A stretch of DNA of 64,000 nucleotides from Liriodendron chinense (lineage: Eukaryota; Streptophyta; Magnoliopsida; Magnoliales; Magnoliaceae): the NCBI GenBank assembly GCA_003013855.2, contig ML058548.1:372001-436000 (forward strand), given 5' to 3'. The position numbers and the translations under genes were made by a program. Within the stretch, counting starts at the first letter, position 1. Each line of letters begins with the position of its first letter. The notes under the pieces were generated by a model. It had not been told where the DNA came from. It did not search any database and saw only the letters and a list, made by a program, of their open reading frames with translations. Below, in pieces: positions 42,913 to 55,017 of the stretch.

Positions 42913-44899
42913 GGCAAAAATTGACATAATTTCCAATCTACCACCACCCAAAAGCGTACGCGATGTGCGGTCCTTCCTTGGACACGCCGGTTTCTATAGA
43001 AGGTTTATAAAGGATTTTAGTCATATCTCAAGGCCTTTATGCAACCTTCTACAAAGGGAGAACCAATTTGAGTGGAGTGTCGAATGTCAATTAGCTTTTT
43101 CAAAGCTAAAAGACATGTTGACAACCGCTCCTATCATGCAACCACCAGATTGGTCCATTCCTTTTGAGTTGATGTGCGATGCAAGCGATTTTGCTATTGG
43201 GGCGGTGTTAGGCCAAAAGAAGGATAAAAATCCCCATGTTATCTACTACGCCAGTAGGACCTTGAATCCCGCCCAAGTTAATTATTCGACTACGGAGAAA
43301 GAGCTCCTAGCTATTATTTTTGCCTTGGACAAATTCAGGCCATACTTAATAGGATCCAAAGTTATTGTTTACATGGATCATGCAGCGCTGAAACACCTTC
43401 TTTCTAAGAAGGATGCTAAGCCCCGTTTGCTTAGATGGATCCTGCTCCTTCAAGAATTCGACTTGGAAATCAAAGACAAGAAGGGGGTAGAAAACGTGGT
43501 GGCGGATCATCTATCCCGCCTAGTCCTACCTAATTCCATTGATGAGTCACCTATTAAGGACTCATTTCCTGATGAGCAACTCTTTGTTGCTATGCATCCA
43601 CCATGGTACGATGATATAGCCAATTATCTTTCCACAGGTGCGATGCCGATTCATTGGACTACGCAGGACAAACGTAAATTTCTAAGGGAAGTGTGCAGAT
43701 TTTTCTGGGATGAACCTCTACTGTTTAAATATTGCCCAGACCAAATTATAAGGAGATGCGTCCCCGATGATGAACATAATTCAGTCATCTCCTTTTGCCA
43801 TGATCAAGCATGCGGGCGTCATTTTTCGGCGAAGAAAACAACTGCGAAAATTCTGCAGTGTCGTTTTTATTGGCCCACGCTATTTAAGGACACCCATGAG
43901 TTTTGCAAAGCATGCGAGCGCTGCCAGAAGTTAGGAGGATTATCTCATCAAAATATGATGCCTCTCACCCCAATTCAACATCTACAAGTCTTTGACTGTT
44001 GGGGCATCAATTTCATGGGACCATTCCCCTCATCTTTTGGACATGTCTATATTTTGCTTGCCATAGACTATGTGTCTAAATGGATAGAGGCTATCCCATG
44101 TAGAACCAACGATCATCGTACGGTTCTCAAGTTCCTCAAAGAAAACATAATTTCTAGATTTGGGACGCCTCGGGCCATCATTAGTGATGGTGGTTCTCAC
44201 TTTTGTAATAGACCTTTCGAAACCTTAATGAAGAAATATGGTATTAGGCACAAAGTGAGTACCCCATACCACCCACAAACAAGTGGGCAAGCTGAAATCT
44301 CCAATAGGGAAATCAAGCAGATTTTGAAAAAGACGGTGAGACCGGATCGCAAGGATTGGTCCCTAAGATTAGATGATGCACTTTGGGCTCACCGTACCGC
44401 CTACAAGACACCCATTGGAATGTCCCCTTATAGACTTGTCTATGGGAAAGCATGCCACCTGCCTGTGGAGATAGAACACAAAGCCTATTGGGCAATTCGG
44501 GCTTTAAATTTTGACATGGACAAGGCTAGCTCGCTTCGCAAACTTCAATTAAATGAGCTTGATGAGATCCGGAATGATGCATATGAGAACTCGAGAATTT
44601 ACAAGAGTAAGATGAAGGCTTTCCATGACAAGCACATCTTCAGGAAATCTTTCAATGAAGGACAAAAAGTACTCTTGTATAATTCCCGATTTCATCTTTT
44701 TTCGGGAAAAATTACGATCTCGATGGACCGGCCCATATATTATCAAATAAATTTTCCTCATGGGGCTGTTGAGATTGAAAATGCAGCAAATGGTAACTGT
44801 TTTAAGGTTAATGGACAACGCCTTAAACCATTTGTTGAGAAATTTGATTCAGAGGACATGTCCATCACTCTGAATGATCCTGTCTATCAGGATGATTGA
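42905..44899 (+). pseudogene. Element B RNase H-integrase
   Basis: RNase H: MCDASDFAIGAVLGQKKDKN, QVNYSTTEKELLAIIFALDK, YMDHAALKHLLSKKDAKPR, with the catalytic Asp residues kept. Integrase: HHCC domain (CHDQACGRHF...CKACERCQKLGG), then CWGINFMGPFPSSFG, where the first catalytic Asp found in A is Asn, then IISDGGSHFCNRPFE and TSGQAEISNREIKQIL with the second Asp and the Glu intact. It ends with GQRLKPF...PVYQDD and TGA at 44897. Part of the polyprotein; the first ATG in this ORF lies in the wrong frame for the RT junction. Confidence 0.9.
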
Positions 44900-46017
44900 T
44901 CTCCTAGTCTGATGGAGGTATAGCATAGGTAGGTTTTCTTTAGTTTTACTGTTTTAGTAGGTTTTAGTTGTTGGGTTAGAGACTTCCATGATCGCTCTCT
45001 CAGGTACTATTGATTCTCTCTCTCTCATATTTTACCATCTCTCTCATGTTCATGCTAATTGCATATCTTTTTACATTGCGGACAATGCAAGATTTGGTTG
45101 GGGGGGTGAGATGAGATTCCTCATCTAGCATGTTGCAACATTTCAAGCCTCACATGCGAAATTTTTTTCGAATTTTCTAAAATTTCAAAACTCTTTTAGA
45201 AAATCTTGTTTCTATACATTCGAGATGCTATGAGTATAAGAAGAGGAGATACAAAGTGCGTGAGGTTGTAAGTCTTGAATTTCTCCCAACATAATGGTTT
45301 TATATGTTAGTTCCCCTATTGTTGTGATCGATATAAAATTTGAACACTTTTTACACCTAGTTCACATTACACGATTTTCATGGGTTGAAAGGATTATGTG
45401 ATTTATGGATTAGCTAGACTTTGATTTAAAGGTGTTGAGAAAACAAGCCGAGGTATTTTGTCCATCCTTGTCCATGGGAAAATAACGAAAGATATGGATT
45501 TATAAAAATCCTATCTAAATAAAAGAAAAAGGAAAAGAAAGGATGAAATCGGGAATGATGGAAAAATGGTGGAAAATTCCGAAAAGGGCTACCTATTACC
45601 AACCGGGGGATGGTCTACCCGTAACCAAAGCCGGAAATGGGACGTAGTGTGAAAGCCGTCGGAAGGACGGTAAGACAAATTCCTGTTATAGGCTTGTTGT
45701 TACTCTGTGCACCTTGAGATCTATAGTTTAGTTGATCTATGAAGAAGATAATCCCAGAAACTCATGAGATGAACTTTCACTATGCACACTAGGTTGAAGT
45801 TGTTCGAGTTCTTCTATTTATCAATCAATCAGCGGGAATTTCATATAGACACTTGTTATGCTTTAAGAGTTTAAGGTTTCAACTTCTATCACTTAATTTC
45901 TCCAAATTTTATACTTGTATGTCTTGGAGTGGATAAAAACATGGTTTCTGAAGGAGAGTTAGTTTTAGAGGTTTGAAATTGTTTCACGCATGTTTTGCTC
46001 GGGAGTAGCAAAAAGCT
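44900..46017 (+). other. Element B 3' non-coding region
   Basis: Colinear with the 3' region of A. It carries ACATTGCGGACAATGCAAGA (45073-45092) and the conserved GGGGGATGG...GTCGGAAGGACGG block (45604-45671). No env-like gene. Confidence 0.7.
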
Positions 46018-46029
46018 GGTTGGGGGGTG
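46018..46029 (+). other. Polypurine tract of element B
   Basis: GGTTGGGGGGTG directly before the 3' LTR. Confidence 0.85.
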
Positions 46030-47530
46030 TGTTGAACCTCCAATTTATACATTGCATTGCCCATTACATGACATGATTTGCATGATTTTCATGATTTAAA
46101 GGCCCATCTAACACATATTTTGTGATTGTAGGGATGAGAGCGGACTTCATCCAATTGGAGCTTAAAAAGGGATATTTGAAGACATTGGAGGATGGTCTAA
46201 GATGGACCAAAGAAAGAAGAAGAAAGAGGGAGAAAAGAGAATGAAGAAAAGAAGAAAAAGATGAAGAAAAACAAAGCCGACCGGTCGTCCGACCGATCAG
46301 CCACATCTCTGGGAAAAAGGAAGCAGGACCGACCGGTCTTGACCGGTCGGCCATGCACACTGGACAAAGGGGAGAAGAGTCAGACCGGTCTTGACCGGTC
46401 GGCCACGCACGCTGATCAACATGAAGACCAGACCGACCGGTCTTGACCGGTCGGCCATGTACACTGGATGAATTGAATAGAGACTGACCGGTCATTGACC
46501 GGTCGGCTAAGCTCACTGGACTGCTGGGCAGATCAGTCCGACCGGTCTTGACCGGTCGGCTGTGCTCTCTGGACTGTTTAAAAGACCAGTCCGACCGGTC
46601 TAGACCGATCGGCCCTGTGTAAAAAGAGTCCTTTCTAAATCGGGACTTCGAAATCTGCTGCGCACTGCGTAACCTTTCGCAGATTCTAGAGGTTTCCGAC
46701 GCAAGGGAGCTTTCTTACTATAAAAGGACACCTAGGGGCTCTTCCTAGGTCATCAGAGAAGCTAAGGAACGTGGTTCTAAGGAGGGGAAGCTGTCGTGGA
46801 GCGTCTGCAACTCTCTTATTTCTAGTTTTTCTAGTTTTATGCTTTCATTAAGAGTTTTTAGTTGTAGCATGAATATGCTCGGCTAGAACCTCTCAGCTAA
46901 GGCTGAGAGGTGAAGCTTGTAGCTAATTCTATGTTGGATTCAGTTTAATTCAAGTACTTCTTAATTCAAGTTTGGATTTTTTCTCATGTTCTAGTTTCTT
47001 AAAGTGGTAGTTTGAGATGTTTTATGAGAGTTCATGTGCTCCGGACATGAATTCCTTGCAATTCTCTGAGATTATCATATAATGCTTGTTTAGATTTGAA
47101 TCATAGTAATCCTTGAGCAGGCCATAGTCCATAGGCATGGCTGTTACTCCGAAGGCTATGGTTTTGAATTCTATATTAATTGAATGGACTAGAACTTGGA
47201 AGTTCAACTTGATTTGGATTGAATGTGTGTGAATGGTTTATTTTCCAACTAGATGAGAGATAGGACTTCAAATCTAGTTGTGTTCTCTACTTGGATTGAA
47301 TGAATTGACATGGGATTGCTACAAGTGGATCCTTGAATGCCTTAGTACTTTATATCACCGATTTTCTATTAAGTTACTGTTTTAGTTAAATACTCAATTG
47401 GATCTGATTTTCTTCCAAAAACTGAGTTACTGGAGTGGTTTGGAAGTTGTTTCTATTTCCCTGTGGATCGACCTCGGTCTTACCGAGATTTATTACTACA
47501 TCGCAGCCTTGCACTTGAGGCGAGCGAACA
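46030..47530 (+). repeat. Element B 3' LTR
   Basis: 1501 bp, ends GCGAACA. It carries twelve perfect GACCGGTC sites (46276-46615) and a TATA box at 46719-46727. It differs from the 5' LTR mainly by an extra GTCCGACCGATC-type unit near 46280. Confidence 0.92.
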
Positions 47531-48175
47531 ATTGCCCACTACATCACATTATATGCATGGTTTTCATGTTTAAAAGGTCCATCTAACGTGTGTTTTGTGA
47601 TTGTAGGGATGAGAGCGGACTTCACCCAATTGGAGCCTAAAAAGGACCATTTGAAGAAATTGGATGAAGATTGAAGAAAGACTAAAGAGAGGAGAAGAAA
47701 GGAAGAAAGAAGTCCAAGGAGAAAGCAGAAAACAAAGGCCAAGACCGATCGTCCATCGGCAGGACCGGTCGTCCGACCGGTCCGATTGTTTGCAGAAGAA
47801 GAAATTTTCACAGAAGGTCCCTGGACCATTCACGACCGGTCGTGCGACCGGTCATCCGATGCCCAGACCAGTCATGCGACCGGTCCTTGAATTAAAATTT
47901 TAAATCGGAATTTTGGCAAAACTCTCTGAACTGTTTTTGACGATTTGCGACCGGTCGTGCGACCGGTCGTCAGGGAGATCAGATCGGTCGTGCGACCGGT
48001 CGTCTGCGTAATAAAGTTTCTCCGTGAAGCTCCGAGATTTTCTACGCAGTGCGTAATCTTACGCAATTTCTGGATGTTTCCGACGTAAGGGAGATTTCTT
48101 ACTATAAAAGGACACCTAGGGGCTCTTCCTAGGTCATCATAGAAGCTATGGAACGTGGTTCTAGAGAGAGGAAGC
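47531..48175 (+). repeat. Element A 3' LTR, first piece
   Basis: Begins attgcccactac, equivalent to position 27 of the 5' LTR of A, and is of the A type (GACCGGTCGTCCGACCGGTC wording), not the B type. Array at about 47740-48005, dyad CTACGCAGTGCGTAATCTTA (48041-48060), TATA box 48103-48111. It is interrupted by element C at 48175/48176. Confidence 0.88.
48171..48175. other. Target-site duplication of element C (left)
   Basis: gaagc. The same five bases recur at 59313-59317. One extra c (48176) lies between the left copy and the LTR start TGTTAATG. Confidence 0.75.
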
Positions 48176-48176
48176 C

Positions 48177-49960
48177 TGTTAATGCAAAGATTTGTCAATT
48201 ACCATGCTTAGTGTGTCGTCGAGTCCCCTTGCGGCTGAAGACAGTTTTCCTGGCGGCTGAAGACAGAAGCTTTTCAAAGATCAAGTCAGCCTCAAGCCTC
48301 TCCTCCCAAACCTTTGATCCCAAAACCTCCTATAGATGGCCCAAATCCTTTCTAGGCACACCCTTAGCACCATCTATAGCCCACCTTCCATTAAGATCAG
48401 TAATGGATAGGTTCTTGGTAGCAGAAGTTGCTTTAAAATTGAAAAACTATAAGTCTGCTCTCTCCGATACATACCCGATCCATCGTAGAATATTCTGATA
48501 GATGTCCAATCAATCGGACAATGTGTCCGATCCATCAGAAAATAGTCCAGTTACATTGTAAACTCTCTGGACACTTTTCTGAGCCATCGGAGGTATGTCC
48601 GATCCATCGGACAGTGTGTTCCGATCAATCGGACAGTATGTCCGATCAATCGTATAATTGTCCAGTAAATATATGAAAAACTCTCTGGACTCTTTTACGA
48701 TCAATCGGAGGTCTAGTCCGATCCATCGGACAGGGTGCTCCGATCCATCGGACACACATACGATCCATCGGAGGAATTTCCAGAAAAACTACATCAACTC
48801 TCTGGAAGAAATTCCGATCAATCGGACCATCTGTCGATCAATCGGACAGGGTATTCCGATCAATCGGAATTAAGTCCGATCAATCGGAGAACCTGTTTTT
48901 GAGCAAAATTCAAATTTGGCTAAATCTTATATCCGATCGATCGGAACCTATCGAGCTGACCGTTTTCTGATCGTTGAATGTCATAATCTATTTATAGAAC
49001 TCGGTTGGATCTTGCCCAAGATACCTTGAGCAACATCTAGGGTTTGTGTGAGCCTTCTTCTTGAGATCCCCTTCTTCCAAACCCTTTGATTTGTTGAGTT
49101 CATACTTCAATCCATGTTGATCTGACCAACATTGATTAAGCACTCAAAGCTTGGATTGAATCATGAACTCAACCCCTCTTTAATGGCATCTTGACCTACC
49201 TCTCATAGACTTTCTCTTGTCATCAATGCCATTAATGGTGGTTTAGGTAGAAGCTTTCCTCATATAAAAGCCATATCCCAAAATAGCCTCAACCTAACCT
49301 CAATCCCTCACCTTGGAATCTACAATGGGTCATCCGGAGCAAGGTTGCTGATCGAGGGAGCTGAAGAAGACGTCTTCCGTACAAGTCGAACCTTCTTCAA
49401 CAAAGGCATCATCAAGGGACTCAATCAGCTAAGTATATTTAGTCTTTCGAGTCCAAGAAACCTCCTCAAGTTGAGATTTGGGTTTCAGAGTTTGAAGACC
49501 CAAACTCGGTAGAGTCCTTGCGTAGGACAAGTCCTTGAGTAGGACAAGCCCTTGTGTAGGACTAAGTGGTCATGGATTAGTCCTATGGAAGGATGAATCC
49601 ATGTGTTGAGTCGTAAGTCCTTTTGTAAGCTGTTAAGGTTTATGGTTAACCTCATTTAAAACCATAGTGATAGTGAAATCCGGCCACTCAAGGAGTGAGT
49701 GGATCAGCCGGGAGTGGAGTAGGTACATAACCGAACCACTATAAAAATCTCTTGTTATGTGGTGAATGGATGAACTGATTTATTTCTTTCACATGTGCTT
49801 TTATTGATTTATATCCTGCATATCTTGTCTTTGATAAAAGTGCTCTAAGAATACTTTGTATTGAGAAATTTAAAAAGTGTCCTATTCACCCCCCTCTAGG
49901 ACAAGGTAACTTGTTTCTTGCTTCTACAACAGCGGTAATCAAACTTATACCGCATTTTCA
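48177..49960 (+). repeat. Element C 5' LTR
   Basis: 1784 bp, TGTTAATGCAAAG...CCGCATTTTCA. U3 array of CCGATCAATCGG / CCGATCCATCGG palindromes (48476-48945), then a TATA-like CTATTTATAGAAC (48989-49001). Confidence 0.93.
48476..48945 (+). promoter_or_regulatory. CCGATC.ATCGG palindrome array, element C 5' LTR
   Basis: About fifteen copies of a 13-bp imperfect palindrome (CCGATCAATCGGA, CCGATCCATCGGA), spaced by 8-40 bp and ending 44 bp before the TATA-like box. The spacer ACTCTCTGGAC occurs three times; the same word precedes GACCGGTC in the LTR of element A. Confidence 0.65.
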
Positions 49961-49962
49961 AT

Positions 49963-49973
49963 TGGTATCAGAG
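49963..49973 (+). other. Primer-binding site (initiator tRNA-Met), element C
   Basis: TGGTATCAGAG, 2 nt inside the LTR. Confidence 0.92.
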
Positions 49974-50034
49974 AGGGTTCCTCCTTAAAGGCGTAACTGC
50001 CCAGAGTGTGATCCGACTCTAGAAGCTTGAAATC

Positions 50035-51990
50035 ATGTCAAAAGGGGATTCTAGTATGGTTTCCAAACCTCCATATTTTGATGGATCAAACTATGCATAT
50101 TAGAAAGCAAGAATGAGAGTCTTCTTGCAATCATTGGATCATGCAACATGGAGGTCTGTGGAACTCAAATATGAAATACCCCTTTTGAGCACAACCACAG
50201 AGGGGGTCACCACCACCACAGTCAAACCTGATGACTTATGGACTGATCTTGAAAAACTGAGATACATTAGCAATGCAAAGGCACTCAATGCTATCTTTTG
50301 TGCCGTTTCAGCGGATGAGTTCAAAAGAATTTGTAATTGCACAACATGCAAGGAAGCTTGGGACATCCTTGAAACTACTCATGAAGGAACCAGTACAGTC
50401 AAGAGGTCAAAACTTCAGCTCTTGACAACTCAGTTTGAGAATATGAAAATGGAAGAACATGAGAACTTCATGGACTTTTACACCCGGCTGAGTGATGTCA
50501 CCAATGCTATGTGGGGATTGGGAGAGAGAATTTCGGATCCGCGTATTTGTAGGAAAATTCTAAGATCCTTACCCGAACGATTCTCCTCCAAGGTCATAAC
50601 TATTGAGGAATGTAAAGATATTGATACTATGAAAATAGAAGATTTACTAGGATCTCTATAGACCCATGAACTTCATTTCAAGAAATCCCCAAAAAGTAGA
50701 AACACCATGCTGAAAACTTCACACACTACACAAGAATCTGAAGTTGATAGTGATGAAGAATTGGATATGAATGAAATGGCTCTTATGGCCAAGAAATTTA
50801 GAAAATTCTTCAAAAACAAAGGAAAGAGGGTTGACAAGAATAGCAAATCTTTTGACAAAAAGCGCTATACAAGAAAATCTTACAACAAGCCAAAAGATCC
50901 CAAGTGCTACAACTGTGGTCGCTATGGTCATATTGCCTCTGAATGCCAAGCTCCTGCCAAAGAAAAGTTTAAAAAGAAAGCTATGGCAGCCACATGGGAC
51001 AACCTTGGGAGTACTGATTCAGAAACAGAAGAATATCAAAGTGATGAGAGAGGATCAGTTAAAATTCTGATGGCCTCTATCTCGGAGATTGTCCTAGACT
51101 TACAAGGCGAAAGAGACAAGGATGATCATGAGCTATCTGAAAACAATATGACATCCTCCGATGATGACGAGGATGATAATGAAGGTTTGCAAGTTGCCTA
51201 TGATGAGCTATTCCGTCAAAGCATCCTTCTTACCAAGAAGCTGAGCCAAGCTAATATTGACAACAACAAATTGGCTGATGAAATGCAAGAAGTTAAGAGA
51301 GAAAACCACGGATTTTACCATTAGATCTGTGAATTGGAAAAGAAAAACAAAGTAGCTCAAGACAAAATTAATACCCTAGAAGATGAGCTGAAAAAGGCAA
51401 AATCTACGAATCAGTGTTTAGTCTTGCAGCTTAATCAAGAAAGTCAACTCAATGAAAGATTTGCCCAAAGTAGAGAAAAACTAGATGATATCCTTAAATC
51501 ATGTAAGCCTTGTAGGAATACAAGAGGGCTAGGGTATAATGAGCCAACTAAGGTTAGTAACCCAGAACCTAAAAAGATCAGGAATGCATCAGGAAGCACA
51601 ACTAAGAGAAATTCACCTATATGTCATGCATGCGGAGATGTTGGACATTTAAAGTTTGAATGCTTGGTCTTTAAGAATCCGGTTTGGAACTTGAAAGGTA
51701 AATTTGTACCTACCGGTAAAAGGATGAATCAGATGTGGAGTCCTCCTAAACAAACTCCAAACATGAGGAAAAATTATCCCACTCCACCGAAGAAAGACAA
51801 AAGAATGGAAGAGCTCCTAGAAATGGTAAAACAGTTGAACAAAAGAACCATGGAGCTGATGAAAGAGAAAGCCTCAACAACTTATGCCCAAACAATGAGA
51901 TCCCTAGAATCAACCAAGAAACCTAGTTCTCCAAAAAGGATAGTCTCTAAATGGGTAGTAAAGAACAAATGCTTAGTTATCCATACAGCC
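50035..51990 (+). pseudogene. Element C gag
   Basis: Start ATG at 50035 (MSKGDSSMVSKPPYFDGSNY). Stops interrupt the frame at 50101 (TAG for the Trp of YAYW), 50659 (TAG) and 51325 (TAG); the frame is otherwise continuous. Copia-type Gag body: KALNAIFCAVSADEFKRIC, CKEAWDILETTHEGT, MDFYTRLSDVTNAMW. First CCHC knuckle CYNCGRYGHIASEC (about 50908-50949), a long acidic and coiled-coil region, then a second knuckle CHACGDVGHLKFEC (about 51622-51663), as in SIRE-type Gag. The nucleocapsid and packaging role is inferred from family. Confidence 0.9.
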
Positions 51991-53300
51991 CTTAGAGCCG
52001 GAAGAAACACTAGGTGGTATCTTGATAGTAGATGCTCCCGACACATGACAGGTGACAAGACTCAGTTTTGTGATTATGCTGAATTTGATGGTGGGTCTGT
52101 TACCTTTGGAGATGGGAGTGTTGCCAAGATTGTTGGAAAGGGAACCATCACCGGGCCAGGATTGCCCAAAATTGAGGATGTACTGTGTGTTGACGGTTTG
52201 AAACATAATCTGTTAAGCATCTCTCAAATATGTGATGAACAGCATTCCGTGAAATTCTCCAAGAAAATGTGCGAAATTATGGACCAAACTGAAAAATTAA
52301 TATTAAAAGGGTTTCGCACTGGAGATAACTGCTATGTGATTGAAAACAAGGGTGATGAGGGACCATCTGCCGTATGCCACATGGCTATTAATGATGATAC
52401 TGAATTATGGCATCAACGGCTTGGTCATGTCCATTACAGGAACCTTGCTAGGTTGAGTAGAAAGAAATTGGTAAGAGGATTACCAAAGATTGGGAAGAAA
52501 CCAAAAGAAGTATGTGCTGAATGCTTGAAAGGTAAACAAATTAAAGTTGCACATAAGAAGACATCCATCATCGCTACATCAAAACCCCTTGATCTACTCC
52601 ACATGGACCTTGTAGGTCCCACAAGAGTAATGAGTCAAGGTGGTAAGAGGTATTTCTTCGTTATTGTTGACGACTATTCCCGATATACATGGGTTATATT
52701 TTTGAAAGAAAAGTCGGATACATTTGAGGAGTTTGAGAAACTCATGAAATGACTCCACAATAAAAAAGAATGCACAGTAAAACGTATTAGGAGTGATCAT
52801 GGGGGGGAATTTGAGGACGGGCGCTTTGAACTATTCTGTGAAAATTTAGGCATCAAACATGAATTCTCAGCCCCAAAAACTCCACAACAAAATGGAGTAG
52901 CAGAAAGGAAAAACAGAGTACTACTCGACATGGCCACAGTCATGATGAACAGCAAAAATATAGCTCAAAATCTGTGGGCCGAAGCAGTGAATACAGCTTG
53001 TCACATCATTAACCGAGTTTATTTGAGAGCCGGCCTAGATAAGACCCCATATGAGCTGTGGAATGGAAAAGTTCCTAACATTAAGTACTTTAGGGTCTTT
53101 GGTAGCAAATGTCACATCCTTCGAGATAGAGAAAATTTAGAAAAATTTGACTCTAAGAGCGATGAGGGAATATTTCTAGGATATGCTTCTGATAGTCGGG
53201 CCTATAGAGTGTACAACACAAGGACTAAAACAACTCAAGAATCCATAAATGTTGTCATTGATGACCAATCCAAAGAAGACACAAGACTGGATGATGATGA
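51991..53300 (+). pseudogene. Element C protease-integrase
   Basis: Protease box RWYLDSRCSRHMTGDKTQF near 52012: the family has Asp-Ser-Gly and here the Gly is Arg (GGA to AGA), so protease activity is doubtful. Integrase: HHCC domain (HQRLGHVHYRNLARLS...CAECLKGKQ), then LLHMDLVGP, RSDHGGEFED and PQQNGVAERKNR, all three catalytic residues kept. A TGA at 52750-52752 (LMK-stop-LHNKKE, CGA in relatives) interrupts the frame. Ends with the Copia GKKVPxxxxFRVFG-type domain (NGKVPNIKYFRVFGSKCHIL). Confidence 0.9.
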
Positions 53301-55017
53301 AGTGGGAGAACCATGCCACATAGGTAAACCTAATGAAAAATCTCCCACTCCCAATGCCTCAATAGCTTCGGGAAATGCTCCACATATCAAGGATCATCCC
53401 CTCAATCAAATCATTGGAGATCCGGATGTTGGAGTCAAGACTAGAAGACAACTTGAGGCCATCAACAGTCATGTGTGCTTCACTTCAAAAATTGAACCAA
53501 AAAATATAAATGAGGCTCTCAATGATGAGTTTTGGATACTTGCAATGCAAGAGGAACTTCAACAGTTTACCCGAAATGATGTTTGGTTTCTAGTTGAAAG
53601 ACCATATGAGAAAAATGTCATTGGAACCAAATGGATCTTCAAAAACAAAACAGATGAATCTGGCAATGTGATTCGAAACAAAGCACGTCTTGTAGCTCAA
53701 GGGTACTCTCAAATTGAGGGAATTGATTTTGATGAAACTTTTGCCCCGGTAGCTAGACTCGAATCCATTCGAATTCTCATGTCCATAGCATGTGCTCTCA
53801 AATTCAAATTATTTCAAATGGACGTGAAGAGCGCCTTTTTAAATGGTATACTTGATGAGGAGGTTTATGTTGAACAACCAAAAGGGTTTGTGGACCCTAG
53901 TTATCCTCATAGAGTCTACCGATTGAAAAAGGCTCTCTATGGGTTAAAACAAGCCCCCCGAGCATGGTATGAACACCTTACTCAATTTCTAATTGCTCAC
54001 CAATTTGTTAGGGGGAGTGTTGATAAAACACTATTTGTTAAGAGAACGGCTGATTCCTTTCTCATTGCTCAGATTTATGTGGATGATATTGTATTTGGGT
54101 CTAACTGTGAAGAATTTTCTGGCTTATTTGATGAACTAATGAAATCTGAATTTGAGATGAGTTTGGTTGGCGAACTGAATTTTTTTCTAGGATTACAAGT
54201 TAAACAGCTGAAAAATGGAATCTTTATCAACCAAACTAAGTATGCAAAAGATTTAGTCAAGAGATTTGGGCTAGACTCGGGTCGATCACACACCACGCCT
54301 ATGGCCACCACCATTAAACTTTCTAAAGACTTATTTGGCAATAGTGTTGATCAACATTTATATAGAAGTATGATTGGGAGTCTTCTCTATCTCACAGCAA
54401 GTAGACCCGATATCGCCTTTAGTGTAGGGGCATGTGCTAGATTTCAAGCCGATCCTAAGGAATCACACCTCATTGCTGTAAAACGAGTGATTAGATATGT
54501 GGCCTGCACCACTGAATATGGCTTGTGGTACCCCTTTGACACCTCAACCATCATTGCGGGGTACTCCGATGCCGATTGGGCCGGAAATATGGATGACAGA
54601 AAATCCACTAGCAGTGGCTGTTTTTACGTCGGAAATTGCTTAGTTGCTTGGCATAGCAAAAAGCAAAACTCCATCTCTTTGTCCACCGCTAAAGCTGAAT
54701 ATATTGCTGCCGGTAGTTGCTGTGCTCAACTACTTTGGATGAAACAGATGTTGAAGGATTATGGTCTTAATCAGGATGAAATGACGCTTTTTTGTGACAA
54801 CACAAGCGCCATTAATATCTCAAAAAATCTGGTTCAACATTCTCGAACCAAGCATATTGACATCCGGCACCACTTTATAAGAGAACTCGTTGAGGAAAAA
54901 CTGATTAATCTTGAATACATTCAAACTGAGTGGTAATTGGCCGACATCCTTACTAAGCCGTTAGATTCCACAAGGTTTGAACACCTTCGGAAGTCTATCG
55001 GTGTGTGCTCATTCTAG
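53301..55017 (+). pseudogene. Element C reverse transcriptase-RNase H
   Basis: RT: NDVWFLVERP, GTKWIFKNKTDESGNVIRNK, ARLVAQGYSQIEGIDFDETF, FQMDVKSAFLNGILDEEVYV, YGLKQAPRAWYEHLTQFL and the catalytic YVDDIVFGS. RNase H: GYSDADWAGNMDDRKSTSSG, WHSKKQNSISLSTAKAEYIA and LFCDNTSAINISKN. A TAA at 54934 (TEW-stop-LADILTKPL, CAA in relatives) precedes the last 27 codons; the true end is the TAG at 55015. The catalytic residues look intact. Confidence 0.92.

Larger units (their letters stand above)
37712..47530 (+). mobile_element. Athila-type Gypsy element B, complete with both LTRs
   Basis: 5' LTR 37712-39198, internal 39199-46029, 3' LTR 46030-47530. The two LTRs are nearly identical apart from one insertion of about 14 bp in the palindrome array. 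B lies inside the 3' LTR of A: the sequence right of B starts attgcccactac, which is position 27 of an A-type LTR. The A LTR prefix expected to the left of B is absent (see findings). Coding is close to intact but broken by a few frameshifts. Confidence 0.9.

Noticed and set aside
37712..47530. Reading A and B as one tandem array of elements sharing a central LTR (LTR-int-LTR-int-LTR) made by unequal crossing over
   Set aside because: The first LTR (29477) and the pieces after 47531 share A-type array wording and a perfect tgaat duplication, while LTR2 and LTR3 are nearly identical to each other. Nesting explains this better.
50139..50366. Antisense ORFs over element C gag
   Set aside because: Shadow frames of the gag coding sequence with no independent support.
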